A stretch of DNA of 64,000 nt from Venturia oleaginea (taxonomy: Eukaryota; Ascomycota; Dothideomycetes; Venturiales; Venturiaceae). The notes under the pieces were generated by a model. It did no database searches. It was not told the DNA's origin and saw nothing but the letters and a program-made list of their open reading frames with translations. The translations under genes and the position numbers were made by a program. Below, piece by piece: positions 29,359 to 39,548 of this stretch. Location: positions 1,240,001 through 1,304,000 of the forward strand of contig JABMLP010000008.1 in NCBI GenBank assembly GCA_013176395.1, in the 5' to 3' direction. The number at the start of each line of letters is the position of its first letter. Position 1 is the first letter of the stretch.

Positions 29359-30747
29359 ATGTTATTCACCAGTCTTCTTTTGCCCGTGGCAGCGTCTGCA
29401 GCTGTGCTGAACCAGAGAGAGACAAACTCAGCGCAAACGAATGTCATTGTTGATAAGCTTATTCCTCAGTATCGCAAGACGGCCAACAGGAATCTTTACA
29501 AGCTTGGTCGTAAGTGCTTCTTATCTCTAAATAATGAACATTGCTAACCTGAGCAGCATTTGTGATCAGGGGATCTTCGGCAGGTGCTGGAGGGCGTGAT
29601 TCGACTTTCGGTGGACAAGGTTTCTGGCCCAAACTGTCGGCTGGACAGTTGTGCAACACTGGAGGTCAGGCTTGCACTGTTCTAGCTGGCAAAGTCGGAC
29701 TTCAGTTTTCAAATCCAGAAGACATTAAGGCCGGCTTAAAGGCCGGCCCTGAGAATGGTATGTTCCACCTACCTCGATGTGCTCGCGGCGGTTGAGAGGA
29801 GAACGCTGACAATGTCAAGGCATCTACATCCATCATATCCTGACCTCGGACAGCACTAAGAAAGAGAAGCCATGGATCTCCAACTGCGGTTCGAAGACTA
29901 GGCCAGCTATGAACATTGCCGGACTACTGGGGGGAACTGCTTTTGTCGGTACTGGAGAAGATAGCTCGGCGGATGGTGCTGTGTACACAACTGAAGATGG
30001 TTCGCGCGACTCTGGCTTCCATATCGGAGAGAAGGACGGCTTCAGTATCTGGGCTCAACTGGTCAACTACAGCAAGCAGGATAAGTCAGTTTACGTCACA
30101 TACGATCTGGAATGGGTACCAGGTAAACTCGGAGACGACGTCAAGACCGCCACTTTGACTGCTACTTGTGGTGGCTCGCCACTAATCAAGCTATCCAACA
30201 CCGGACCCACGACTACCAACTCAACTGAGTTCACCTTCCTTCAGGATGGTCAACTTCTTGGAGGAAGAGGACATCTACATGATGGTTAGTCCCCAGCCTA
30301 TTTTTTGGCAACTAAATGTACTAACTTTCCACAGGTGGTGTGCAGATGGATATGAAACTGAACGGAAAATTCCTCTGCTCCTCGGAGGCAATTTATGGCG
30401 ATTCCACCGAGTCTAGCGAAATGGGCGGTCACAGCCACAGCGACAAGAAAGCTGCTCCTGAAGCCGGCGGCGCTATGGGAGGGATGGCTAGTATGGGACA
30501 CTCCAAACGTGCAGAGTTGGACGCGCCGAAATCCGGTTCTCCAGCCATCAAGACCATTACTGGTATGACCACTTGCAAGGGTCCGTTTGAGATCAAGAAA
30601 GGTGATACTATCTCCATGGCTGCCGTTTACGATCTGAAAGCGCACCCCCTTCGTGTCAGTTTGAGCGGAAGTAAGGCTTCTGATGTTATGGGCATGTGGG
30701 GTATTTCATTTGCTGCTAAGAATGAAGCTGGTGCGAAGACCACCTAA
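29359..30747 (+). CDS. Secreted protein with copper-monooxygenase-like HH/H/HxH/M pattern (paralogue A)
   Basis: Four exons: 29359-29509, 29557-29757, 29820-30284 and 30335-30747; introns of 47, 62 and 50 nt with GT/AG ends and CTAAC or CTGAC branch sites; 409 aa. A signal peptide is visible (MLFTSLLLPVAASAAVL). It is clearly related to the minus-strand gene at 38374-39548: both share a Cys pair followed by YIHH, a second isolated His (H185 in GFHIGEKDG), a GHLHxGG motif (H269 and H271) and a T(G/T)M...C block (M350). The order HH (122-123), H (185), HxH (269/271), M (350) resembles the ligand order of copper type II ascorbate-dependent monooxygenases (PHM/DBH family); this link is my inference. 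Paralogue A has an extra Gly/Ser/His/Met-rich insert (MGGHSHSDKK, AMGGMASMGHS) between HxH and M that could itself bind copper. Substrate unknown. Confidence 0.8.
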
Positions 30748-31267
30748 AGCCTTTGCTGGTCAGACTGCGGTAGTACTATTCAACGAATATACTTTAAAAC
30801 ATGCTGTTGGTTGTTTGGTTTGGAGTGGGGTTAAAGTTGGAATGGTGGCGCATCCTTCCGGCTCCTTCCAATTTTCTCCATCGACTCTGCGTCTCGTCGA
30901 ATTTTCTCCCTGTCTTAATCTTTGCCAAGCAGCAGCGTGCTGCTTGTATACGGTGTAATTAGACACACTACTGGCCGGCCATCCCCTCCTTCAACAGCGA
31001 TTTTGATCATAGGAAGCAGCAAGGTTGCAGTTTCTTTGCTACAAAAAGCTGAGATAGGATCTTATGCGGTCTTTGTTGGAGGGTCTCTACTCACCATTGC
31101 AGGAGCAACCTTCTCAGCCCGTTTGATAAGCAAGCAGCTTGAGCAGTTTGGCCGCTTGAACTGACCGATTGAGTGATATCGTTACCTGACTTGAATGGTC
31201 GCTTGGGTGAGGTCAGGATGGATGGTAAACTGTCAGTTGGTCAGGCAAGATGTATGAATTTTAGGCA
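30748..31267. other. Intergenic, left flank of transposon cluster
   Basis: 3' region of paralogue A, then DNA up to the TA target site of Pogo-1. An 80-codon frame (30922-31164) has a hydrophobic segment but no family I know. The last about 100 bp may be the interrupted 3' part of the hAT element (see the hAT entry). Confidence 0.4.
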
Positions 31268-31269
31268 TA

Positions 31270-33117
31270 ACGTGTTCGATCACCCAACCCGTCAGATCAC
31301 CCAAGCGGTCAAAATTTGCCAAAACCCCAACTACTCTTCTTATTCTACTATGTCTCAACAACGTAATGAGTTACTACTCCAACACGAAGGGAGAATTCAG
31401 CTTGCAATCCAAGCTTTGAATACCGGCCAACTCCGAAGCCAACGGGCTGCTGCGAGCGCCTTCAACGTTAAACAACAAACCCTCTCCGATCGCGTCAGAG
31501 GAGTCCCGTTTATCCTCGAAAGACCACCAAACGGTCGGAAACTTACCCTTACCGAAGAGCAAACGCTTGTCCGATATATCCTCGACCTCGATTCGCGAGG
31601 ATTTGCGCCCCGGTTGTGTGAGGTGGCAGATATGGCGGATAAACTGTTGGGTATACGCGGTGGAGAGCCAGTAGGCAAAAAGTGGGCTGAGAGGTTCGTA
31701 AAGCGCTCAGATGAGCTCAAGACAGCCTTGAATCGAGCCAAGGATAGGCAGAGGATACTACAGGAAGATCCAGAGATTATTGGCACGTGGTTCAAGCTCG
31801 TTGCAGACACCAAGGCAAAGTACGGCATCCACGACGAGGATACGCACAACTTTGACGAGACTGGCTTCCAGATGGGCGTTATTGGGTCAATGAAGCTCGT
31901 TACAGCCTCTGAGAGACGTACAAGGCCTGAACTCATTCAGCCGGGCGATCGCGAATGGGTTACGGTTATTCAGAGCATTTACGCAGCTGGGCATGCGACC
32001 CCGCCATTCATTATCTACAAAGGACGAGTTCACATCTCTACGTGGTATGAGGAGGCAGATATACCGCGCAATTGGAAGCTTTCAGTCTCTGAGAACAGCT
32101 GGACAAACAACGCGCTTGGTCTTGGGTGGTTGAAGCACTTTGACGCGCATACAAAGGCGCGGCAGGTGGGGGTGTGTAGGCTGCTTATTTTGGACGGCCA
32201 TGAGAGCCATCTCAGCCAGGATTTCAAGGACTACTGCCTCGAAAACAAGATTATAACCCTCTGCATGCCATCGCACTCGTCGCATATACTCCAGCCCCTT
32301 GACGTGGTCTGCTTCTCGCCGTTGAAGCGCAAGTACTCCCAACGCGTCCGGGACTTGGCACGCCGACGCGTCTACCATATCAACAAGGAAGGCTTTCTCC
32401 CTGCCTTCAAAGACGCGTTTTTCGACGTATTTACAAAAGAGAACTGTCAAAAGGCCTCTGAGGCAGTAGGGCTGGTCCCTATCGACGCGCAGGTGGTGTT
32501 GGATCGCCTTGAAGTACGGCTACGTACCCCGCCAGAACCCCGTCTCCCAGAAACGCCGTGGCAGTCAGAGACTCCAAGCAATACTCATGAATCTGGATCC
32601 CAATCCAAGCTCGTAAGCGAGTCTTTTACTTGGTCACCAGTTACTACCCAGGCAGGCTTTTCCCAGCTCGTCAAGGGCGCTGAATTGATGCTGCACCAAA
32701 ACGCTCTACTTGTTGCGCGCAACCGCGAGCTTGAAGAGCAATTGGCAGTAATGACGAAGCGAAAATCGCGCAAAAGGAAGTGGATCCAGCAAGGTGGTAC
32801 TATAGAGTATGGACTGCAGCAGCGCAGGTAGCTGCAGAGACGTCTGTAGCGCCTCAGGGATCGAAGAAGGCTCGTGGTAGTGGTGATCAAGAAACAGCCC
32901 GACCAACTCAACGGCGCTGTGGGAACTGCGGCGCAACCGGGCATAATGCGCGAACTTGTAAAAAAGATATCGAGATATCTTCTGACTCAGATAGCAGCAC
33001 GACGGACTTAGAATCTATTGTTGATAGCGATGAAATTGAAGAGTCGTAATATAAGATGGTCGTGCCAAGAAATTTTGACGGGTTGGGTGATCTGACGGGT
33101 TGGGTGATCGAATATGT
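31270..33117 (+). mobile_element. Pogo-1, Fot1/Pogo (Tc1/mariner) transposon
   Basis: A 1848-bp element flanked by TA target duplications (31268-31269 and 33118-33119). Terminal inverted repeats of about 45 bp: the left begins ACGTGTTCGATCACCC, the right ends GGGTGATCGAATATGT. Within them the unit GATCACCCAACCCGTCA is repeated in tandem, two units per end, as expected for a bipartite transposase binding site. Contains one transposase gene on the plus strand, frameshifted near its 3' end. Confidence 0.9.
31350..33049 (+). pseudogene. Pogo-1 transposase, frameshifted
   Basis: DDD transposase of the Fot1/Pogo group. The ATG at 31350 (MSQQRNELLLQHEGRIQLAI) starts a helix-turn-helix DNA-binding region (about 1-75), then a CENP-B-like second HTH (LTLTEEQTLVRYILDLDSRG). 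The catalytic Asp residues lie in NFDETGFQMG, LLILDGHESH and ILQPLDVVCFSPLKRKY. The C-terminal extension ends in a basic stretch and a CCHC zinc knuckle (RRCGNCGATGHNARTC). Compared with Pogo-2, one G is missing at about 32811 (TATGGACTG versus TATGGGACTG). The frame therefore stops at 32831, and the zinc knuckle continues in another frame to 33049. The DDD core is intact, so the truncated protein may still fold. Confidence 0.9.
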
Positions 33118-35489
33118 TATACATTAGCAGTAGATTTGACAGTGAATATGCCTCCTTTTCGAAGCCCATAGTATTGTACCTCACAGGCCCCAATAGTGTC
33201 ATCTTTGAGGCCGCTTCGGGCATCAGTAATGAGCCTACCGGCGGCGCTGAAGATTCTTTCAACCTCTGCAGACATGCCAGGAATTGACAGTATATCGAAA
33301 GCCATACGTGACAAGATAGCAAACTCAGTAGTACGGTCTCTCCACCATACAATAATGTCCTCAACCTCCTCCCACTCACAGGGATCCCAGTACTTGGTGT
33401 AGCGTGTATATTCATCTTCCTCGGTCGCAATCCTCCGCTTTTTGGCTAGGAACTTGGTGGAGAGTCTGCTGAATTGTTTGTACGCGGTAGTAGGCTTCTG
33501 TGCCTCAAGATAGAGGTTTTCAAATGACTGTGACGGCGAAGGTGAGGGTGAGGGTAGCGCGAATTTTTCGCTATATTGTGTGAAAATTTCCTTGATGCCG
33601 GCTTCAGCACGTTTATACCATGCGCGATGGTCATACTGGGCCCATTTATCTTCGAAATAAGAGAGGCGCCAGTTGGGATCGAGAAAGACTGCTGCATAGT
33701 AAAGATTGGTAGCTTTAAGCAGGGATAGATACTTCATTGTCTTTGACCGCGCTTCTGTAATACCAACCTCAAAAGGTTGCGAAAGATGAGGAGCCAATCT
33801 GAGGGCTTTGAGCTCTGCCTCAGTGCGATCAAGTCGCTCGTAGATGAATGTGAGGCCTTTGAGTACACTGGCAATGGTTCCCTGTGAAGTGAGGACTGCA
33901 TTCTCTTCCTCTTCGAGACAAAGATCCTCAAAGTCCTTAAGAATTTGCGCCCAGATCTCCAACATCTCGAAGTCTTCCATTGAAAGGAAGGAAGGTCGTA
34001 TGTCAACCTGCCCCTTTTGGTGTACAAATTGGCGCTGCCACTTCAAGATAATGTCGCGGAGAGCAAGGATTCTTTTTATCATCTCGTAGGTAGAATGCCA
34101 TTGGATACCTCCATCTACAAGAAGCACAAGAAGCTTCAGTGCAGCCATCTCTTTCTGTAGATTCTCGAACATCTCCCGCCTCTCAGGTGAGCGATTGATA
34201 AAGATGCAGATGTTGTGGACGCGCCCCATAAGTCCTAGTTTGATCCAGACGTCATAGGCTTCTTCGTAGCCGACGGAGGCAAGGTCCTTTGAATGTTTTG
34301 ACTGCTCGTGGTCACCGTAGAGAAGATCTTCTACAATGAGGTTGATGATGTGCCCAATAAAGCGAATGCGCGCGTGAATTAACCAACCTTCCTTGTCAAA
34401 CAGGACTTCAAGGCGGTCACAGGCAGCGTCATTATCGGTAGCGTTGTCTGCAGTGAAGGCTCCCAATTTTGTTCCATCAATCTTGAATGTGGTAAGGACT
34501 TTGGCGATAATCTCTGCTTCATTTTCGCCAATTTTGCTGCCCAGTATCCGTGGGAAGCCAAGAAGCATTCTACTTTGCTTGTAATCCTTGTTGATGTAGT
34601 GGGAACAGACAGTAAGGTAGTTCTTCTTATTGTCACCCTTCCAGGCATCGCAAGAGATGTTGATGAAGCTTTTAGCTCCTTCGATTTCTTTAACTATGTC
34701 CTTGAGGCGCTCCATGTAGGAATCCATCACCCATATGGAGAGAGAGGACTTTGCCTTTGGCAGAATAACCTTTAATGTATCGTATGTAGCTGACTTCAGA
34801 AGCGCATGAGTTTCTGGCGCTGTAGTTGTATGAAAGGCGATATTATGACGAATAGCCCAATCTACATATTGCTGTCTGTATGCTTTCCCATTAAATGCAG
34901 CGTCTGTACCCTTGCGGTGGCCACACTCTCCGCAGTGAGTCTCAGAATTCTGCTCTTGATTGCCTGTATGATTATCTGTAGAGGGAGGAGGAGGTGGTGA
35001 TGGTAGAAGGTCCTTTCTAGGGTCTGGAATGCCGTGTTTATTGAGTAAATGTGTACCTATTCCACCCGTTGAATCTACTTTGTAGACGCCTCTGTAGTAG
35101 TCCTTCTTTTGATGGCATAATCCACAGATGTAGATACGTCCAAGGCCTTTGCCGTCAGCCTCAAGTTCAATGCCGTGTTCCCAGATGTGTGAGTTCTGCC
35201 GTGCAACTTGCTGCATTGTAACTGGCCGGATCCGAGGATTGACGAGCTTCTTGTGCTGAAAATACAACTGACTCCAGACAATTGGGAACTGGGCTCGAAT
35301 GATACGAGGTTGCGAGGTAGTTGGAATAACTCTATGGGCTGTAGGAGGTTGTATAGGCTCTTGTATTCGTGGAATCGGCGTATCTAGCAGCGCTTGCGAC
35401 AGTTCGGACTCGTCAACTGGAGGGCCAGCTCTTTGAGAATGGCCTTCAGGTCTCCTGACCTTGAAGTGTCTGGTTATTCTATCGGACAT
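33117..35489 (-). CDS. hAT-family transposase
   Basis: Single open frame of 790 aa, ATG at 35489 (MSDRITRHFKVRRP). N-terminal BED-type zinc finger (IYICGLCHQKK ... GTHLLNKHGI, about 130-160). RNase H-like core with CDAWKGDNKKNYLTV and FTADNATDNDAACDRL, and a C-terminal hAT dimerisation domain (MAFDILSIPGMSAEVERIFS AAGRLITDARSGL). All blocks are in frame with no stop, so the protein looks functional. The final stop codon (TAA, 33117-33119) uses the last base of Pogo-1 plus its TA duplication. Without Pogo-1 the frame would run eight codons further and end at a TGA left of it. The gene lies between two Pogo copies of opposite orientation, and Pogo-2 begins 48 bp upstream of its start codon. Confidence 0.92.
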   Translation of the reverse strand: MSDRITRHFKVRRPEGHSQRAGPPVDESELSQALLDTPIPRIQEPIQPPTAHRVIPTTSQPRIIRAQFPIVWSQLYFQHKKLVNPRIRPVTMQQVARQNSHIWEHGIELEADGKGLGRIYICGLCHQKKDYYRGVYKVDSTGGIGTHLLNKHGIPDPRKDLLPSPPPPPSTDNHTGNQEQNSETHCGECGHRKGTDAAFNGKAYRQQYVDWAIRHNIAFHTTTAPETHALLKSATYDTLKVILPKAKSSLSIWVMDSYMERLKDIVKEIEGAKSFINISCDAWKGDNKKNYLTVCSHYINKDYKQSRMLLGFPRILGSKIGENEAEIIAKVLTTFKIDGTKLGAFTADNATDNDAACDRLEVLFDKEGWLIHARIRFIGHIINLIVEDLLYGDHEQSKHSKDLASVGYEEAYDVWIKLGLMGRVHNICIFINRSPERREMFENLQKEMAALKLLVLLVDGGIQWHSTYEMIKRILALRDIILKWQRQFVHQKGQVDIRPSFLSMEDFEMLEIWAQILKDFEDLCLEEEENAVLTSQGTIASVLKGLTFIYERLDRTEAELKALRLAPHLSQPFEVGITEARSKTMKYLSLLKATNLYYAAVFLDPNWRLSYFEDKWAQYDHRAWYKRAEAGIKEIFTQYSEKFALPSPSPSPSQSFENLYLEAQKPTTAYKQFSRLSTKFLAKKRRIATEEDEYTRYTKYWDPCEWEEVEDIIVWWRDRTTEFAILSRMAFDILSIPGMSAEVERIFSAAGRLITDARSGLKDDTIGACEVQYYGLRKGGIFTVKSTANV

Positions 35490-35537
35490 AGTGTAGAGAA
35501 AACGTGGTGGTTGTAGTAGCAAAAAAGGTAAAATATA
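33118..35537 (-). mobile_element. hAT transposon, ends not identified
   Basis: The space between Pogo-1 and Pogo-2 is filled by the hAT transposase and short flanks. I find no convincing hAT terminal inverted repeats or 8-bp duplication inside it. Both Pogo copies carry TA duplications on each side, so the simplest reading is that they inserted into a resident hAT element whose true ends lie left of 31268 and right of 37371. Confidence 0.6.
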
Positions 35538-37369
35538 ACGTATTCCACCATCGAGTGGGTCAGTTTATGCCAAGACCAGCTGCTCCCTTATCAACACATA
35601 TGTCTCAACAACAAAACGCGCAATCATCTAACAGAGAAGGCAGAATCCAGCTTGCCCTTTCTGCCTACAATACCCACCAATTCCGAAGCCTCCGGCGCGC
35701 TGCTGAGGCGTTTGATATACCTCCTTCACTATTAACTAGGCGATATAACGGAATTACGTATCGCCTAGATACTCGCAACGCCCGACACAAGCTCACTACG
35801 ACTGAAGAGCAGACAATTGTCCAATACGTCCTCGACCTCGATTCGCGAGGATTCGCGCCCCGGCTGTGTGAGGTAGCAGATATGGCGGATAAACTACTGG
35901 GTGTACGCGGTGGAGAGCCAGTAGGGAAAAACTGGGCTGAGAGGTTCATAACGCGCTCAGATGAACTCAAGATGGCCTTCAATCGAGCTAAGGATAGGCA
36001 GAGGATACTACAGGAAGATCCAGAGATTATTGGCGCGTGGTTTAAGCTCGTTACAGACACCAAGGCAAAGTACGGTATCCACGACGAGGATACGCACAAC
36101 TTTGACGAGATTGGCTTCCAGATGGGCGTTATTGGGTCAATGAAGGTCGTCACAGCTTCTGAAAGACGTACACGGCCTAATTTAATCCAGCCAGGCGATC
36201 GCGAGTGGGTTACAGTTATCCAGAGCATCTGCGCCGCCGGGTATGCGACCCCGCCATTCATTATCTACAAAGGACGCGTTCATATCTCTGCGTGGTATGA
36301 GGAGGCAGATATACCACGGAATTGGAAGCTCTCGGTCTCTGAGAACGGCTGGACAAATAATGCGCTTGGTCTTGAGTGGTTGAAGCACTTGAACGCGTAT
36401 ACAAAGGCGCGGCAGGTGGGGGTATACAGGCTGCTTATTTTGGACGGCCATGAGAGCCATCTCAGCCAGGATTTCAAGGACTACTGCCTCGAAAACAAGA
36501 TTATAACCCTCTGCATGCCATCGCACTCGTCGCATATACTCCAGCCCCTTGACGTGGTCTGCTTCTCGCCGTTGAAGCGCAAGTACTCCCAACGCGTCCG
36601 GGACTTGGCACGCCGACGCGTGTACCATATCAATAAGGAAGGCTTTCTCCCTGCCTTCAAAGACGCGTTTTTCGACGTGTTTACGAAAGAGAACTGTCAA
36701 AAGGCTTTTGAGGCAGTAGGGCTAGTCCCTATCGACGCGCAGGTGGTGTTGGATCGCCTTGAAGTACGGCTACGAACCCCGCCAGAAACCCATCTCCCAG
36801 AAACGCCGTGGCAGTCCAAGACTCCAAGTAATGCTTATGAATTTGGATCCCAATCCAAGCTCGTAAGCGAGTCTTTTACTCGGTCACCAGTTACTGCGCA
36901 GGCAGGCTTTTCCCAGCTTGTTAAGGGCGCTGAATTGATGTTACACCTAAACGCTCTGCTTGTTGCGCGTAACCGCGAGCTTGAAGAGCAATTAGCAGTA
37001 ACAACGAACCGAAAATGGCGCAACAGGAAGTGGATCCAGCAAGGTGGTACTATTGAGTATGGGACTGCAGCAGCGCAGGTAGCTGCAGAGGCGTCTATAG
37101 CGCCTCAGGGATCAAAGAAGGCTCGTGGTAGTGGTGATCAAGAAACAGCCCGACCAATTCAACGGCGCTGTAGGAACTGCGGCGCAGCTGGGCATAATGC
37201 GCGAACTTGTAAAAAAGATATCAAGATATCTTCTGAATCAGATAGCAGCACGACGAACTTAGAATCTATTGTTGATAGCGAATGAAATTGAAGAGTCGTA
37301 ACATAAGTTGGTCGTGCCAAGCCTTTTTGACCCGCTCGATTGGTTGACCCGCTCGATGGTGGAATACGT
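35538..37369 (+). mobile_element. Pogo-2, Fot1/Pogo (Tc1/mariner) transposon
   Basis: An 1832-bp element flanked by TA (35536-35537 and 37370-37371). The left end begins ACGTATTCCACCATCGAGTG and the right end is its inverted partner (...GATGGTGGAATACGT). The right end has two tandem TTGACCCGCTCGAT units; the left end keeps only one. These terminal sequences differ from those of Pogo-1 although the coding core is almost identical. Confidence 0.9.
35600..37285 (+). CDS. Pogo-2 transposase, nearly full length
   Basis: Same protein family as Pogo-1; ATG at 35600 (MSQQQNAQSSNREGRIQLAL), 561 aa in one open frame. Region 1-75 (first HTH) is strongly diverged from Pogo-1, whereas from LDLDSRGFAPRLCEVADMAD onward the two are nearly identical. 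Catalytic Asp residues are present (NFDEIGFQMG, LLILDGHESH, QPLDVVCFSPLKRKY); the residue after DE is Ile where Pogo-1 has Thr. The CCHC knuckle is complete (RRCRNCGAAGHNARTC). An extra A near 37281 (GCGAATG versus GCGATG in Pogo-1) stops the frame a few residues early. Of the three copies this is the best candidate for an active enzyme. Confidence 0.92.
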   Translation: MSQQQNAQSSNREGRIQLALSAYNTHQFRSLRRAAEAFDIPPSLLTRRYNGITYRLDTRNARHKLTTTEEQTIVQYVLDLDSRGFAPRLCEVADMADKLLGVRGGEPVGKNWAERFITRSDELKMAFNRAKDRQRILQEDPEIIGAWFKLVTDTKAKYGIHDEDTHNFDEIGFQMGVIGSMKVVTASERRTRPNLIQPGDREWVTVIQSICAAGYATPPFIIYKGRVHISAWYEEADIPRNWKLSVSENGWTNNALGLEWLKHLNAYTKARQVGVYRLLILDGHESHLSQDFKDYCLENKIITLCMPSHSSHILQPLDVVCFSPLKRKYSQRVRDLARRRVYHINKEGFLPAFKDAFFDVFTKENCQKAFEAVGLVPIDAQVVLDRLEVRLRTPPETHLPETPWQSKTPSNAYEFGSQSKLVSESFTRSPVTAQAGFSQLVKGAELMLHLNALLVARNRELEEQLAVTTNRKWRNRKWIQQGGTIEYGTAAAQVAAEASIAPQGSKKARGSGDQETARPIQRRCRNCGAAGHNARTCKKDIKISSESDSSTTNLESIVDSE

Positions 37370-37371
37370 TA

Positions 37372-38373
37372 AATATAATTAATCCAATGATCAAACATAT
37401 CCTTAGTGGGGAGAAAAGCCTATTTTCGGCTAAAATTTAGTGGGTTGACCGCCTAAATTCTAGGGCCTACCCCCCTAGAAAGATGTCACGTGAAAGGGGA
37501 AACTCAACGCCATCAGCTTGAGTGGATGGTAGGCGACATATTATCAACTGATTGCTTGATTAGGTAACTATCTAGGCCTATCCGACCGCCTAGATAGGTC
37601 GTTTTTGGCTCCGCCTGACGGCATCGGTTAGTTGGCTTGATTGATTATCAAACGCGATGAACCTTCTCATTTGGTGAACACGGTGCGCTTCAGGGAAATA
37701 GCGATGCCTTCAGTTACTTTCGGGACCAGTAACTGATTTGAATGGCAAAACGAAGACCCTTCGACCCGACATGATCGTCAACGAGGTCTTGAGGCACCAA
37801 AGAGGCCTGACGAGAGTGAACTTGCTGGCTTCATCCGGGGACGATAGGGAAAAAGGAAATCGGCTGCATCTTGAGCAACGATTGCCATTGCCCAAAGATA
37901 CATCTCTCTACACTTTTCGGTATTATGGAACACTCGATGTATGTTACATTAGTTACCTTCGTAATGGAGGTGACGGACTGTTCGAATAATGCCAAGACTG
38001 CCTAGTCCTGTTGTGGTCAAGCAAGGAGACGAGAGACGAATTTTATGGCAGATATATCTACTCCAGTACCATTCTCGAGTCAAACCTCGAGACACATTGG
38101 GTCAACGTCAAGCACTTTTGGATCTTCTTCTTTCCCATATCCGCGCACTTCCTGTTTCATAGGCCGCTGCTTCTTAGCATGACTCCTTTTTGGACACCAA
38201 ATAGGTCAGTATGCCGCTCGCCTTCAACACAAGATGCATCGTTCCAAGTCAAACGAATCGGAAGACGACTTAGATTATTCGGAAACAACAGGAAGGATTT
38301 TGTAAAGCTCTACATTGGTGCTACAAAAATTATACTAGGAATGAAGCTGTGGGCGAAAGGAGCCGAGAAGTCT
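37372..38373. other. Right flank of transposon cluster
   Basis: No gene. Contains short palindromic pieces (CTATCTAGGC ... GCCTAGATAG around 37570-37600; AGCCTATTTTCGGCT near 37420) that look like remnants of transposon ends, possibly of the interrupted hAT. Open frames at 38011-38460 are antisense to the end of the paralogue B gene. Confidence 0.4.
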
Positions 38374-39548
38374 CTATGTGGTGTAGGACATGGCAAACAT
38401 GCCCATAACGTCGGATCCTCCAGCTTTTCCTTTTGCGGCGCCTCCATGACCATCCGATGATTCGCGGCTTTATTGAACGAAAATGTTAGCCATAGACTCT
38501 GGTTTCAGGTGCCTTGTTGACGCAACTTGGGGGAGAACATACAGTTTGTGTTCCTTGATATCGTATACAGACTCAATGGTAAGAGTTGAGCCAGCCTTGA
38601 TCTCGATAACTTCCGGGCAGAGAGACATGGTGGTAATAATGCCGGCATCGTTGTAGGTAGGTTTGGAAACACATTTTTGAACACCATTGACGTTCATTCC
38701 CATGCTCACACCTCCTTGGTGTAGGTGGCCGCGAGCCCAAACGATCTAATACTGCAGTAAGCTCATGCCTCAAAATATTCGCTTTCCAACTTACATTGGT
38801 ATCTTTCGACACTTTCATGGGCTGCGATACGGTCTTCCCGTTCAACTTTGGCGAGCCCATAACCGATTTCAGTGTATGACCAGCATCCGAGCCCTTAATT
38901 CCCTCAAGATATTCGTATTCTAATTCGAGGTGGAGCTGTTTAGCTTCCGACTTGTAATTAACCAGGTCATATTGGACTTTGATTGAAGGTGTTCCATTGA
39001 CGTGGTACCCAGACACGAATTTCTTGTTGCCGACAGAAGTGAAAATAGTGTCGGTTTCGCCAGAGTCTTCGCCACGATCGATGAAATAAGCGCTGTTACC
39101 GATGCTAAGAGAGGCTCCAATGGGGTTGTCCGCCTTCTTGGGACTCAAATTCGAGGTCATATGGTGAATGTATACACCATCCTTAGGCGTAGCTTCAGTG
39201 CCGTCTGGGAATACCAAGCGAAAGTGAGCGGAGAGAAGAGTACACTTCGAGCACATTCCCGATCCAATCGACAAAGTCCCGCCTTGGCCTCTGGGGTCCA
39301 TATGCATTCCACCTCCTTGCTTCGTCTTGTTAGCAACGTTCTTCAAATCCCTACGCCTCACTTACGCCATTGGGCTGTAACGTAAAAGCTGGGTATCGGA
39401 TGATAGCACGTTTAGCTTGTTCATTGTACTTCGCTTTGATCATTTTTGGAACGCCAACCTGAATGCCATCCTGAGCCTCAGATGTGGGCAGCGCGGTGAC
39501 CTGCACCGCAGCAAGGCCAAGGAGCGTGGCGCTGGTTGTGAATTTCAT
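38374..39548 (-). CDS. Secreted protein with copper-monooxygenase-like HH/H/HxH/M pattern (paralogue B)
   Basis: Four exons on the minus strand: 39548-39366, 39319-38795, 38745-38543 and 38467-38374; introns of 46, 49 and 75 nt (donors GTAAGT, GTAAGT, GTATGT). The last intron removes a stop and restores ...LRESSDGHGG...SDVMGMFAMS, matching SDVMGMWGISF in paralogue A. Product 334 aa with a signal peptide (MKFTTSATLLGLAAVQVTAL). Shared positions with A: GMCSKCTLL Cys pair, VYIHH (H113, H114), SGYHVNG (H167), GHLHQGG (H243, H245), ITTMSLC (M276). It lacks the His/Met-rich insert of A, so HxH to Met is much shorter. It lies convergent to A across about 7.6 kb of transposon DNA. The copper-enzyme reading is inference from ligand order; substrate unknown. 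Confidence 0.8.

Noticed and set aside
31173..31349. Longer N-terminus for the Pogo-1 transposase
   Set aside because: The open frame extends through the terminal repeat into flanking DNA; the ATG at 31350 aligns with the starts of the other two copies.
37560..37610. Inverted CTATCTAGGC/GCCTAGATAG as the end of a transposon
   Set aside because: The arms are short and close together with no target duplication; noted only as a possible remnant.
38011..38460. 149-codon plus-strand frame
   Set aside because: Its 3' part is antisense to the last exon of paralogue B and the rest is ordinary flank.
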